This document shows, piece by piece, positions 28,950-40,436 of a stretch of 64,000 nt of DNA. This stretch comes from Phaeosaccion multiseriatum (Eukaryota; Ochrophyta, other classes). Under the pieces are notes generated by a model, which saw nothing but the letters and a program-made list of their open reading frames with translations, did not search any database and was not told the origin of the DNA. Numbering within the stretch: position 1 is the stretch's first letter; the number at the start of each line of letters is the position of its first letter. Location: assembly GCA_965112735.1 (NCBI GenBank), contig OZ218953.1:434001-498000 (forward strand), read 5' to 3'. Position numbers and translations under genes: made by a program.

Positions 28950-31900
28950 ATGTCTGCCAACAGCAGCAGTGATGCCGCCATGTGGGCTCCGCTGGTTAAG
29001 CGATGGGTCAACCCCGCGGCAGCAGGATATGGGAGGAAAAGGCAGAGGCCAAGAGGGACAGGAGGCGGCGGGAAGGATGCCTTCCGAAGCTGCGAGTGAG
29101 TGAAGTATCCTTGGCCTCTCCGCCTTCCTTAGCATGCTGCTGACAACTCCGTATTTCCTTTCTCATCGGCCCATCTCCTTCCCGCCCTCCAGGTGGTTAT
29201 TGCCCCACCCTCCTCAGACGTACATTCCTCTCCTGCAGGACTCCCTCCGACAGCAGCAGCCGCAAGCTCTTGGTCCTCGCAACCCCGAACAAGGAGGCAG
29301 TAAAGAAGGTTTTCCCACCTTGGTTGAGGAAAGCAAGGACGGCAGCCCAGACAGTTCCAGCAGCAGCAGTGGCACAGACAAGCACAGGAGACTGAGCGCT
29401 GTGGGCACAATTCTCGCCATCTGCGACAGCCTGGACATGGACGGCGAGCAACAAGACGCAGGAACGAATGCCGCCTCTCGGAGCTTGGAGGCGGGCCATG
29501 GCCAGAGCCAAGAGGGGGGGGGGGCGAGAAGACGAGTTTTGGCCGGAGACGACGGAGCCGCCGGGGGGGGCGAAGGCGGCGTACCGAGCGTGGACGGCTT
29601 GAGGAGCACCATGTCCTTGGCGTCGTTGGAGGACGTCATGGGGCGGACACCTCGTGCATCGCCCTCTGCGACCCGGTCCCTTATCGAAGCGGTCTCTCCA
29701 GCGGTGCAGCAGCAGGAGCAGGTGGAAGAGGCCACAGAGGAGCACGAGGTTAGCGGCGGTCGTCCTCCGTCCTTGTCGCGGACGCAGGTGAGACGCTCGG
29801 TCTTGCCTCCTCCAGCCCCTTCCACAAGTGCGCCTCCCTCCCTCCCTGCCTCACCCCTCCCCCCCTCGCGTGCCGTGATGCTTGCTGCGAAGGGCGTGCC
29901 TGCAAACCTACGCGAGGTTGTGTGGGAACTTGGGCGCTGCTTTGCCTCGCCGCTGGCATCCCTCGTCGTCGGTCGCACAGTCTCAGACGCTCTGAGCGAG
30001 AATTCTCTCGCCCCTGCAGCAGCAGCAGCAGCAGCAGCAGCAGCCGAAGCACAAGCAGGTGGGGAGGCACCTCCACCAGCTCTAGCAGCAGTTGGCGATA
30101 CAGCAGCATGTGCGCCTACTGCTCTATCAGCCTGCGCTGCGGAGGCTCTGCTGCGGCTCTCGCACGCGGCATGTGTGGCGGCGTGCGACGCAGTGGAGGA
30201 GCAGCAGCGGCAGCGGCAGCGGTGGGAGGAGGAGGAGGAAGCGGCGGCGAGCGTTGGAACAACAAGAACCGCTGTGCTGGGGCTGGATCCTCGTGCGTTG
30301 GCGGCGTTGGAGGGGTTGCTATCACCGACTATCCTCGTCCTGCAGCAGGCAAGAAGAGACGACCGACACACGAAGAGGGACACAATGGGAGAGCACGGCA
30401 GTGCAGTGCGTAGTTTAGTGTGTTGCGTTGGGCCTCTTTCGGCTCACAAGGCCACTGAACGAGACTAGCAACGACAGCAACCACAATAGCATGTGCTGAT
30501 GATGCGTGTGTGCCGCTTTGCCCCTTTGCGTGTTGGTTGTCCGCTGTGCCATGCCAAGCAGGTGCGGCGGTGGTTCTCTGGCGTCCCCTCTCGAGCTCTG
30601 TACGTGGCGGCGCTCTCCGACCTCGAACGCGTGCTGCAAGAGGACTTGAAGGTGACCGGGCACGCCGAGGTACGTAAGCTTACGTGATTCGTGGGCTGCA
30701 CTCGGCCTGTATGCCTCCACTCTGCTATGTTCCTATGCTATGTTCCTCTGCTCTGCACTACTGTACCCTACTGCCCTCGGCCCATGTACTCCCACCTTGC
30801 CCATATGCCTCTTCTCTCTGCTCCCTCCCGGCCTATATATACATACATGCCTTTGCCCTGCCTCTCCCGTCCCTCCCCCCCCCCCCCAAGGCCTTACTGC
30901 GGCAACTCACGATCGACGCCCAAGTGCACGGGACGCCGTCGGACACGGCGCACGCACGCACACTCCGACACGCACGCACACACACTTACACACACGCTGC
31001 GGCACACCTGGCGAGCTCGCTGCTGGACGTGGTGGGCTTCCGCTTCCCTTCCTCTCGCGTTGGAGTGGGACTAGAGGGAGAGGGTCGGCCCAAGGGGAGA
31101 GGGCAGCGAGGCTCTGCTACACTAAAACTCAAACCTAAGCTGGGTTTGGAGGGACTCCGAGCCCTCGTGGGGCGGCGGTGCTTGGCGGTGCTGTCTGTGG
31201 AGGAGGGCTGCGACGCTCTGGTGGAGTGTAGAGCGCTTTGTCTCGTCCTCGGGCAGCTCAAGGGGAAGGAGTTACGCAGTCTCATCCTCAGAGAGGGCAG
31301 AGAGGGCGGGGTGGAGGGGTGGGAGGGCCGAGAGAGCGGAGGAGGGGGCGGCGGGGGAGGCGAGCTACTGAGAGCGCTGCAGATGTGTGCGATGAGGGTG
31401 ATGCGGGGCAAGCGAGCCTCTGCTGCCTCTGCCGCCGCTGCTGGAGAAGGCCCGGGGAGGGCGAACGCTGCAGAGGTGTGTGTGTGTTTGTTTGTGTGCG
31501 TGCTCGGATCGAAACGGCAAATTCTCCGGAGGCCGCGTTGCTTTTTGTATCCTCGTTTCAGCGACGAGAGTCACACACTCATACACGCGCGCACGCACAT
31601 CCCCTTTGCTCCTTTGTCAGGGTTTGGCGAGCCTTCTGCTGAAAACGGCGATTTCGGCCACAGGTACTGGCGGTGTGTCTGATTTCTTGACTGGCGGTGT
31701 GTCTGATTTCTTGACTGACTGAATCTCTTTGTTGTTCTCCTGCAAGATATCATGGCAGCGTAGCAATGTCGGTGGACGCCTTAACTAACGCCACACACAC
31801 ACACACACACAAACACAAACAGGGGCTTTGGATGCCACCGGAGGAGGAGCGGCTGCTGCGGCCGCCACCTCAAGCCTGCTGAGCACCATCGACACTTCCA

Positions 31901-34900
31901 CAGAGGAGGGGGACGCAGCCGTGGCGGTGGCTCTGCTCGCTGAGATGGCTGCGGCCAGGCCCAGTGATGTTATTCCCGAGCTGAAGCGCCGTGTGGAGGC
32001 GGGTTGGTCGTCTCGGTCGTCGTCGTCTGTATCGTCCTTGAGGTCGGGGAGGGGGGGCGAGCAGCAGGATTTGGTGGTACCACAGGCGGGGGGGGGGGCG
32101 CAGGAGGAGGTGGTGCTGAAGAATGTGTTGGATGTGCTCGCCCTTTTTGTTGCTGCGGCCACGGGAGCAAGAGGAGGAAGGGGAGCGGTCGTGGATCTGC
32201 GGCTGTGGATCGATGCCGCCCTCCTCGAGACCCTTCTATGTCGAGTGCTCCTGGGAGCGGACGGCTCGCGGAGGATGAGGGGTTCTCGTGCCAGCGCCTC
32301 CATGGAGGGGAAGGAGGAGGAGGAGGAGGAGGAGGAGGAGAGAGACTCGACCCTTAGGCGGCGGCGGTTATCAGCCCCAGCACGACCAGCACCACCACCG
32401 TCAGCTGCCATCCCTGCGCCGATTGTGGGGAGACTGGCCCTCCGGAAGGCGCTCCTGCCCGTGCTGTGCGCGGTGGACGCGGAAGTAGTGAGCCCTCTCA
32501 TCTTCGACCAGCTCGGGGGCAGGGAGGGGAGGGGCAGCGAGGGGGCCGATGACGTCCTGGCCAGGCTCTTGAGGTGCCATCCGGACAAGCAGGGCGTGGT
32601 GTCTTGCTTGCTGGAGAGCTGCAGGAACGAGGCGGCGAGTGGGGGAGGAGGAGGAGGAGGAGGGAGGGGAGGTGCTGCGACTAGGGAGGGGGAGGGGGAT
32701 GGCGGGGGGACTGCTGCTGCTGCTGCCCCCGGGCCGGCGCGGAGTCTGATCAAGGTTGAGAGGGTGATTGTGGCCGTGAAGCAGTGGGCCAGGTGGACGC
32801 AGCTGCCGGGAGGTGAGTGAGTGATGTGTGTGTGTGTGTGTGTTGTTTGGTGCGAATCACTCCATCCACACCAACCAATTGTTGTGGGTCCTTTTGCTCG
32901 TGCACTGCCATCTGTGGAAGCTGCGCATGGCGAGCTGCCCCTCCTGTGGTACTCCGAGGCTCTGGCGGCGGTGGCTCTGAAGGCCCTCGCCGCGCCGAGC
33001 GACGGACTCATCGTCAGGCTATACTCGGCAATGGCCACTGAGTGCCGGGAGGTGAGAGAGGAGGAGGAGGAGAAGGAGGAAGAGGAGGAGGAGGAGAGGG
33101 GGGGTGGGTAGGAGGAGGCGGAGGAAGGTGAGGCGTGTCCGTCTGTGTACTCGGTGTACTCGATGGGAAGGCAGAGAGTCCGTATCACTCACTCGAGACA
33201 CCACCTCCTTTTATTCCATCGACCGATCTATCCATCTCTCATGAACGTACGTGTCTCGTCTGTCTCTCGCCTCCCCCCCCCCCCCCACCCCCTCTGTGCA
33301 GGCGAGCAGTGCGGTGCAAGCGACGGCTCTTGCTTCTTCTAAGCTTAGCACACAGACAGAGCTCACCAGCGCCATGCTGAGGTGAGGAGAGGGGGGGGGG
33401 AGGGGGAGAGTGAGGTAACGACTCGACACGCTGCTTACGTGCTTTGTTCGCTGTGCCTTCCCTGTGCCTTCCGTGTGCCTTTGCTGTGCCTTTGCTGGGC
33501 CTTTGCTGGGCGTTACCGTCGCTCCCCTGTCCCACCCCCATGTGTAACGAACTTGTCCTAATGCGAATACACATGGCTGAGTGCAGCAAGCCCGGGACGC
33601 CTGCCGCTGAAGCTGTGCGGGCGCTGCTCTTTGCTCGGCTGTGTCCTCTCCTGCTGCTGCAAGCCCTACCCAGGCATGTTTTGCACGCTTACTGCGGACA
33701 GGAGGAGGGAGGGGCGGGGGCGGAGGAGGGAGGGGAGGAGGAGGGGCTACGGGAGGGAGAAGCTGCCTCGTCAGGTATCAGCAGCAGTTCTATGGGCATC
33801 ACCAGCAGCAGTAGAGGGGCACTTCTGGCGATGGCGCTCAAGAGGAGAATGGTCAGGGTGTACGAGTTCGAGCAGGCAAGGAAGGACTCCAAGGGGGGGG
33901 GGAGTGTGGCAGTAGATGGGATGGAAGGTGGAAGAAGGGGGGGAGGGAGGCCTTCGACGAGAGGAGGTCGGGCGAGAGGGACGGCAGTATCTACCGTCAC
34001 GTCAATGAATGTCCAACCCCGCCCCCCCGGGCCAATCCCGACAGGTTTCCAAGCTGGCGGCTGAGGTGTTTGGACGACTTCCCCCTTCCTTCGCGGTGCA
34101 AGAGGCGGTGAAAGACATTGACGCCTACCTGGGTAGTGGCACAGAGGCGGAAGGGGGAGGTGGTGGAGGAGGAGGAGAAACACCACCACCACCACCACGA
34201 GACGAAGACGACAATGACGACATGCTTGCATCTGCGCTGTCTCGAGCCACGGTGAGCGACTTGACGACGCTTGACACCTCTCTCTCTCTTTCTCCCTCTG
34301 TGTGTATGTCTGTATCTCTGTTTCTTTCTCTCTCTCTCTCCGTGTCCCTTATGCTCTCTCTCTCTCTCTCCGCCAAGAAACACTCGCATCGACTCACCCC
34401 CCCCATCCACTGCCATCCCCTTAGCGGAGCCTGTACGCAGTCTGCCACTGCCTGTCCTCCAACGGGCTGATTGTGGAGCCCCTGCTGCCTTTGCTGCTCC
34501 GCGGTCTGCTCTCCGCCCTCCAGCAGGAGGGGAACGATGAAGGTCAGGGCCAGGGCCAGGGTCAGAGTCAGGGTCAGGGTCAGGGTCAGGGTCAGGGTCA
34601 GGGTGAGGGTGAGGGTCAGGGTGGGAATCAGGGTGAAAAGGCAAGGGCAAGCAAGGGTCAAGTAAGTACGTCCGCCATCCTTCTCCCAACGAGCCCCCCC
34701 GCCACCCCCCCAATCCCCTCCCATCCACTGCCATCCCCTCCCCGGCCCAGGCTTGGCCAAGCTGCAGCGGGCTTGTATCGACTGCCTGTCCTTCATCGTC
34801 GAGACGGCAGTCAGACATCACGAGGCCTGCGGTTTGCCCCTGCAGCAGTTGGTGATACCGCAGCCGGATGTTGTCCAGCAGCAGCAGCAGCAGCAGCAGG

Positions 34901-36077
34901 CACCCGCCATGCTTAATTTGAACTTGAGCTTGCCGTTGGAGCGGCAGCGCCACAAGCCGCGCATCGTCGACGTTACACCTCTTCCGCCTACAGCAGTTGG
35001 TGATACGGCGGGGGCGGGCGTAAGCGGCTTTGGCTCTGTGCTGTGCATGCTGGTGGCAGACGCGTGCGGGAGGGGAGGGGGGCTGCTGAGGGACACAGCG
35101 GGACTACAGCCCAGTCCCGAGGGGGGAGGACAGCAAGATGCCTCCTGGTCGCTCCGGGTACGTTTGTTCGTTCGTTTGCTTCACTTCGCTTGCTTCCCTC
35201 TTCTGCTGCTTGGCTCTCCTGGTTCCCGAGGCGCACAAAAGTGAATTGCGCCGCGGGCGTGGATGCGTGTGGTCGTGTGCGTGTGCGTGTGCGTGTGAAA
35301 ACCCTCTCTGTGCTGACGACCTCAGAAAGCAGTCTCTTCGCCCCTCCCCCCTCCCCTCCCCTTAGGTGTGTCTGCTCAACGCGCTCATCTCCGCGGCCAC
35401 TCGCATGGAAAAGGAGCACCTGTCCGTCCTGGCCAGAGCAAGGGTCACCCTCCCCCCCCCTCCCCCTCTTCCTAACACGGTCACCGCTCCGTCCACCTCG
35501 CCAAGTAATTCATCTTCGAGTCAAGCAAGCACTTGTCTGCTAGGGGCCTGTCTGCACGCAGGATCAGTGCTGCGCCCCCCCCTGGAGCGGGTCCGCTGCG
35601 CGGCTCTACAGCTCGTGTTTGTGTGTGTGTTCCGCAGCGGCTCCCTGCACGGCCTGAGGGCAGAGGACTTGGTGCATGTGGGGAGGGACTGCATACGGGT
35701 AGAGGAGGACAACGAGGTGGGTAGAGGCCTATGGGTATATAAAGGAGGACAACGAGGTGGGGAGAGGGTTGACGAGGGTTAAAAGGTTAAGCGGGGACAA
35801 GAGGGAAGAATGTGCCTTTCTTTCCCTCCTTCCCTCCCGATCCCTTCCTCACCCTCCCCTCCCTCCTTGCCCTCTCTCTCTCTTGTGGCAGGTGCGGCTG
35901 TGCGGTATGAAGATCCTCATGGCAGCTGTAGCAGTGGCCCCCTCCTTCTTCAGCGCGCCCCACCTGTCGGCAGAGGCGTACTCGCAGCTACGAGGAGCCG
36001 TGCAGAGCATCGCTAACCTCGACCCCGCACCGCAGATGCGCACACTCGCCCAGCAGCTCTGCGCCTCCTTCGGGTGA
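28950..36077 (+). CDS. Large alpha-helical protein of unknown function, possibly HEAT/ARM-like
   Basis: Not recognised by family. Fourteen exons: 28950-29095, 29193-30348, 30562-30669, 30891-31475, 31621-31663, 31823-32812, 32921-33051, 33302-33381, 33587-33875, 34045-34251, 34425-34661, 34762-35157, 35366-35716, 35892-36077; 4905 nt, 1634 residues. The start ATG has an A-rich context (caaaacaaaATG). Leu/Ala-rich amphipathic helices dominate from exon 3 onward (e.g. LAKLQRACIDCLSFIVETA, VRLCGMKILMAAVAVAPSFF), which suggests HEAT- or ARM-type repeats. They are broken by low-complexity inserts: poly-Ala, poly-Gly, poly-Gln and a GQ repeat. Two introns appear to use GC donors (after 30348 and 33875). 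For the first, a GT donor at 30405 is also in phase. The exact ends of exons 7 and 12 are less certain. No signal peptide or membrane helix is clear. Confidence 0.65.
34548..34625 (+). repeat. Coding hexamer repeat (GGTCAG)n, Gly-Gln
   Basis: About a dozen GGTCAG-type hexamers within exon 34425-34661 of the helical protein, read as alternating Gly and Gln with some Glu. Confidence 0.9.
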
Positions 36078-37714
36078 CGAGATGGACACATGAAGCAAGC
36101 AAGTATGAGGGGTTGATGGGGGCTTGTTTCCGTTTCAGGCTCAGTTCATTAAATTACTGCCATCCGCTTTCCTCTCTGTTTGTGACTATGACGCACGCAC
36201 CCGTCCTCCAGAGCGCTTTCTTCTGCTCACTCCACGACAATCGCTCCAACTCGATCTCCTCCACACGAAGCAGCCTTCCCCCCGGGCACGGACCCCGCGG
36301 AGATGGAATGCCCGTGGATTGTGTATCCTCCTAACTAGGCCGCTTCTACCGCTTCTTCTTCCACTGCCATCCTCCTCGTCCTCCTCCTCTTCTGCTTTGT
36401 ATGCATCGCATGTGACAAGGCCTCGGGAGGCGGCGACGAGGTCTCCGTGGTTGAGAATGTGGCGCCGCGCGGAGGGGTCCCTGACAAGCCGTTGTATAGA
36501 TGATTATAGATCAGGGGCATGATGTACGGAGGGAAGGCAGAGGCATGGACAGAGAAGCGATCGATGGATCATAGACAAGTCCATATATACACCAGCCAAC
36601 AGAGACAAGAGCGACATACACCCACGCACGCACGTAGCTACGCACGCATGCAGACGCCGAGAGGACGGCAACCGCAGAGTGATGAGGGTAGGGGGGTAAA
36701 ACTACCCGGGCCCCTCTAGAAAAGCAACGTACAAACGTCCTCCCCACCTCGTTATGAAGGATACCACGGGCCTGCCGGCCGCCCCTTCTCCTCCTCTCCC
36801 CCCCGGTGCTGCTGCTGCTGCTGCTGGCTGGTGGTGCTCCTCCTCCTTCTCCTCCTCCTCCTGCTGCTGCTCTTGCTGGCGGGGGTCCCATTGCTTCAAA
36901 AAGGCGGCAAAGTCCACGTAACGGTGCACTAGGCGCTGGTCTGAGCAATGAGCGGAGATCCAACGAAGGGAGGAAGGAAGGAAGACCAGGAGGGCGCTTG
37001 GCGCGATGTGAGTCCTGGTCGAGAAGGAAAATTCTCTCTCAGCAGTTCGGTGCTTCCTGCCTCGCTGTCGTACAAGCAAGGGGGGGACCATGCCCACTCT
37101 GTCACTCAGGCAGGTGTTGTCTGCCCCCGTGTCAGAAAGGCGGGGTGGGGGTGGGTAGCTACGCACACGCACACACACCCCCACGCACACACTCACATAA
37201 TAGCTACACATCGATACACACACACACACGCACTCACACAAACGCACACATGGACACGCATACACACACATGCACACACACACAGCTCACCTCAGCTTGC
37301 AGGACCCGGGGGTGGCGTGACTCGTGATTCTCGGCGGTGCGCCTTGGAAATACGGCAACGAATGACGTCATATAGTGCGTATAATAAATCATCGTGATTC
37401 TGGCGGCCGCTGGAGGCGTGGTTCATGATTCTGTGACCGCTGCAGGGCGCGATTCGTGATTCTCGGCGCCGCCCCTCAGAATCACGTCAGGGGCCGACGA
37501 CCGGGTGAAGGAGAGGGAGGGGCGGGGGAGGCAGGGAGGGAGTGTGGGAGGGAGCGAGGGGAGGGGAGGAAGGGAGGAGACGGAAGGAGGGGAGGGAGGG
37601 AAAGGCGGGACACACAGACAGCGAGGCGCTCCCCCAAGCAAGATGAAGCCCTAGGCGATGCCAGTCGCAGGTGTCATCAGCGCATAGCTGCCCTCGTACC
37701 TGGCTGCTCATGGT
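36078..37714. other. Mostly non-coding region with simple and short dispersed repeats
   Basis: The 3' flank of the helical gene, a possible minus-strand exon (listed separately), a (CA)n region at 37160-37290, and between 37318 and 37490 four copies of cgtgattct-like words plus one inverted copy (agaatcacg). 37495-37620 is purine-rich. Confidence 0.5.
36702..36935 (-). CDS. Possible exon of an unidentified minus-strand gene
   Basis: After an acceptor-like CAG the minus strand reads RLVHRYVDFAAFLKQWD, then a Gln/Glu-rich stretch and a terminal segment RPVVSFITRWGGRLYVAFLE before a stop. The composition of the first part looks like a folded domain rather than a shadow frame. Upstream exons were not found; the region above 37150 is (CA)n-rich. 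It could be chance. Confidence 0.25.
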   Translation of the reverse strand, partial: RLVHRYVDFAAFLKQWDPRQQEQQQEEEEKEEEHHQPAAAAAAPGGRGGEGAAGRPVVSFITRWGGRLYVAFLEGPG

Positions 37715-38615
37715 TCGGCTCCAGACTGGCCTAGAAGCCTATGCTCTAGGCCCTAGGCCGAGCGGCCTACGCCCGCTCTAGGCCTAGGCCGGCGGCCGTT
37801 GGCCGCTCTAGGCCGGCCATTTTTTCTCCCTAGGCCGGCGGTTCTAGGCCTAGGCCTCGACGACCTATCTGATTAGTAATTACGGCCGGCGCAGCCGGCC
37901 TGATTACTGATTATGACCGGCGCCAGCCGGCCTGAGTACTGATTATGCGCCAGCCGGGGGCTGATTACTGATTACGGCGGCGCACACCGTAATCTTGTCC
38001 AGGCTCGAAGGGAGGGAGGGAGGGAGGGAGGGAGGGAGGGAGGGAGGGAGGGAGGGAGGGAGGGAGGGGGGGGGAGGGAGGGAGGGAGGGAGGGAGGGAG
38101 CAGGGAGGGAGGGAGGGAGCGAGGGAGGGAGGGAGGGAGGGAGGGAGGGAGCGAGGGAGCGAGGGAGGGAGGGAGGGAGGGGGGGAGGGAGGGAGGGAGG
38201 GAGGGAGGGAGGGAGGGAGGGAGCGAGGGAGGGAGGGAGGGAGGGAGCGAGGGAGGGAGGGAGGGAGGGAGGGAGCGAGGGAGGGAGGGAGGGAGGGAGT
38301 CGACCCTGGACAAGATCATCTGATTCTGATTACGGCCGGCGCAGCCGGCCTGATTACTGATTATGACCGGCGCCACCCGGTCTGGTTGCTTACAGCCGGT
38401 GACCAGCCGGCCTGATTACTGATTTTGCGCCGGCCGGGGGCTGATTACTGGTTGCGGCCGGCGCACACCGTAATCTTGTCCAGGGCCTAGGCCGGGGGGG
38501 CTGCGCCAAAAATAGGCCTAGGTCGGGGACCTGCGGCCCCCTCTAGGCCTAGGCCGGGGGCCTGCGCGGCCGAATTTTGTCTTAGGCCTAGGCTTCTAGG
38601 CCAGTCTGGAGCCGA
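37715..38615. mobile_element. Foldback/MITE-like non-autonomous element with 27-bp TIRs
   Basis: Bases 37715-37741 and 38589-38615 are perfect inverted repeats of 27 bp beginning TCGGCTCCAGACTGG. The element is flanked by a 6-bp direct repeat CATGGT (37709-37714 and 38616-38621), as expected for a target-site duplication. Inside each arm are palindromic TAGGCC/CTAGGCCTAGG clusters and copies of 'gattactgattatgaccggcgc'. The centre (38008-38300) is a (GGGA)n satellite bounded by cttgtccagg and its complement. There is no coding capacity. The transposase source is unknown. Confidence 0.85.
38008..38300. repeat. (GGGA)n satellite core of the foldback element
   Basis: About 290 bp of GGGA units interrupted by gagc and gcagg variants. 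It lies between the inverted words cttgtccagg (37994-38003) and cctggacaag. Confidence 0.95.
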
Positions 38616-38862
38616 CATGGTGGTGCTCCATCCAATACTGCTTGCCGATAGCACTGATGCTCCTCTCCGCAGCTGTCGCTGCAACCGCCCAGCACCCATT
38701 CGACTCTGACGTCACTGACGCCCTTTTATGCCTCGACGCTGCAAATGCTTGAAACCGTGCCTTCACTGCTTGCTGTGACACCATTGGACCCCCACTCGAA
38801 GGACAACCCTCAAAAACAAAAAAATGACAATTAAAAACGCTCAAAATCGTCTTCTCACACAG

Positions 38863-38959
38863 TCAGTCATCGTATAATGGTTAGTATTCGTCCCTGTCAA
38901 GCTGGCTCATCGAGCGAGCACGGTACGGACGAGATCGGGGTTCAATTCCCCGTGACTGA
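38863..38959 (+). tRNA. tRNA-Asp(GTC): tRNA-Asp (anticodon GTC) with a 26-nt intron
   Basis: The acceptor stem is TCAGTCA (38863-38869) with TGACTGA (38953-38959). The D arm is GTAT/GTAT with loop AATGGTTA. The anticodon stem is CGTCC (38889-38893) with GGACG (38927-38931), the loop CTGTCAC, anticodon GTC at 38896-38898. The T arm is CGGGG/CCCCG around TTCAATT. The intron 38900-38925 sits after position 37, the canonical place for nuclear tRNA introns. The internal A box (TCGTATAATGG) and B box (GGTTCAATTCC) are both intact. The host of this gene is eukaryotic nuclear DNA. Confidence 0.93.
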
Positions 38960-38978
38960 GGGGAGTTACCCATATAAC

Positions 38979-38998
38979 TTTTTTTTTTTTTTTTTTTT
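38979..38998 (+). terminator. RNA polymerase III poly-T terminator of tRNA-Asp
   Basis: A run of 20 T, 20 bp downstream of the tRNA 3' end, followed by a second T run. Four or more T suffice for pol III termination. Confidence 0.8.
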
Positions 38999-40033
38999 GG
39001 CTTGTTTTTTTTTGTTCTGTTCTCTCCCTCGGCTCTTAATCCCTTCTTCTCCTGTGAGCTTCTATCGGCAGTGTGCTATACTCACAACCTCTCGAAGGGG
39101 TGTAAAGGCTACTGAAGCCTGTATTGTCTTTGTAGCCTGCTTTCCCGTGCCCCCCGGGATTCGATTTTTTCCACTTTTCGGGCCCCCTGGGGCTCGATTT
39201 TTTCCACTTTTTTTTGGGGGTTCCCCCCCGGGGGGAGCTGTATCATTGACATGCTTTCCTTTTCTTTCTTTCTCCCTCTCCTCCCCCCATTATAGTCCCG
39301 CGGGCGCGTATTGTAGCACTGTGGAGATGTGTGTGTGTAGGTTTTGGAAGATCTTTCTCTCTAGAGTCCGCGGGGCGCCAGCGGCATATTGATACTGGCG
39401 ATTGATCACGAAGCATGGCTACAATACCAGAACGACGGTTGGAGCAAGGGTACGCAGCTGTGGCCGTCGTGGTAGACACAGCAGGCGCACCTAGTCTACC
39501 GCAGTGCCCCAGCTGAATCTCATCTCCCGACAGGCAGGGATGGCGGTTGGACCACAGGAGCACCAACGACGGCTCCTGCTGGTGCTCCTGCTGGCTCGTG
39601 TACTCGTCCGCTTGCTGCCGCGGCCAGCCTTGACTGCTGCTGCCGTTGTCAGGGAGGGGGGAAGGGTTCTGAAGCTACATAATCTAATGCCCCCCCATGG
39701 CTCGTCCCTTGTTGAAGCTCAAGTAGCTGTGGGTAACGTCCTTCGCTGCATCAGACCCGCCCGGAGCTCGACGTCAATGGAACAGACCAAGCTTTCTACC
39801 TCCGCCTGAATTCAGTCCCGTGTACTCCTCTGCTCACCATGTACATACGGGCAAGGCCAAGATTGGCACAGGGGAGAGGGGCAGGGCAACGAGAGGTATG
39901 GGACAGCGTGGGGGCGAGGGAATGAGTGAGAAGGTGGGCGACAAAGGGGAGTACAAGACAAATGGTGAGCGAGGGAGGGAGTGAGTGAGGGAGTAGCGAA
40001 GTGATGGGTGGGTGAGAGAGTTGTATTTTGAGG

Positions 40034-40335
40034 TGTGGGGCCGGTACCTCCCTCGATTAAGAGGAGGAAGGCACCCCCAAGCTGAGCGCTCCGTTCCGGG
40101 CCCAAGAGGGAGAGAGAAGAGTCCAATGCTGGCACCAAGTGTATTAATGACTAGGGCTTTCCCACCCTAAGACCCTGGACAGCTCCCTTGTTTAAGGAAG
40201 CAATCCAATTGGTCTTTACGGGTTCAGGAGTGCGGAGGGGCCAACCAGGCCCCAAAAGGCCGCGTCCCTACATCATTGACTTACTGTCCTGCCTACCTAA
40301 TAATACGTAATTGAGCCTGTCCCACCTCCACCACA
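40034..40335 (-). mobile_element. Solo LTR of the outer retrotransposon family, reverse orientation
   Basis: The reverse complement of this 302-bp segment matches the LTRs at 40437-40740 and 47748-48050. It starts TGTGGGG and ends CCACCACA, and is flanked by GAGG(T) on both sides. The other copy of block A (about 54567) reads straight through as ttttgaggtagagagg, so the empty site is visible and the insertion is certain. Confidence 0.93.
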
Positions 40336-40436
40336 GAGGTAGAGAGGAAGTGAGTGAATGAGTGGGCGATTCGTTTGGGGAGAGACTGCGTGCGTGCGCG
40401 CGCGATTGAGGGAGTGGGTGAATGAAGAAGAGGTGA

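Larger units (their letters stand above)
38943..40436. repeat. Segmental duplication, left block A of unit 1
   Basis: From the tRNA T arm (caattccccgtgactga) onward this matches 53482-54664 nearly base for base, including the T runs, the 'ccacttttcgggccccctgg' segment and the gagtgagg-rich part. It differs by a solo LTR inserted at 40034-40335 and by small indels. The best open frame in it (39504-39809) is not a convincing gene. The repeated unit probably continues as the upstream part of the DNA-PKcs-like locus. Confidence 0.9.

Noticed and set aside
29214-30383. 389-codon minus-strand frame opposite exon 2 of the helical gene
   Set aside because: The plus frame links in phase to both neighbours and has a good start context; the minus frame is Ser/Ala/Arg-rich with no motifs.
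39504-39809. 101-codon ORF in block A (and its copy near 54039)
   Set aside because: It ends differently in the two nearly identical copies because of a one-base indel, so it is not a conserved coding frame.
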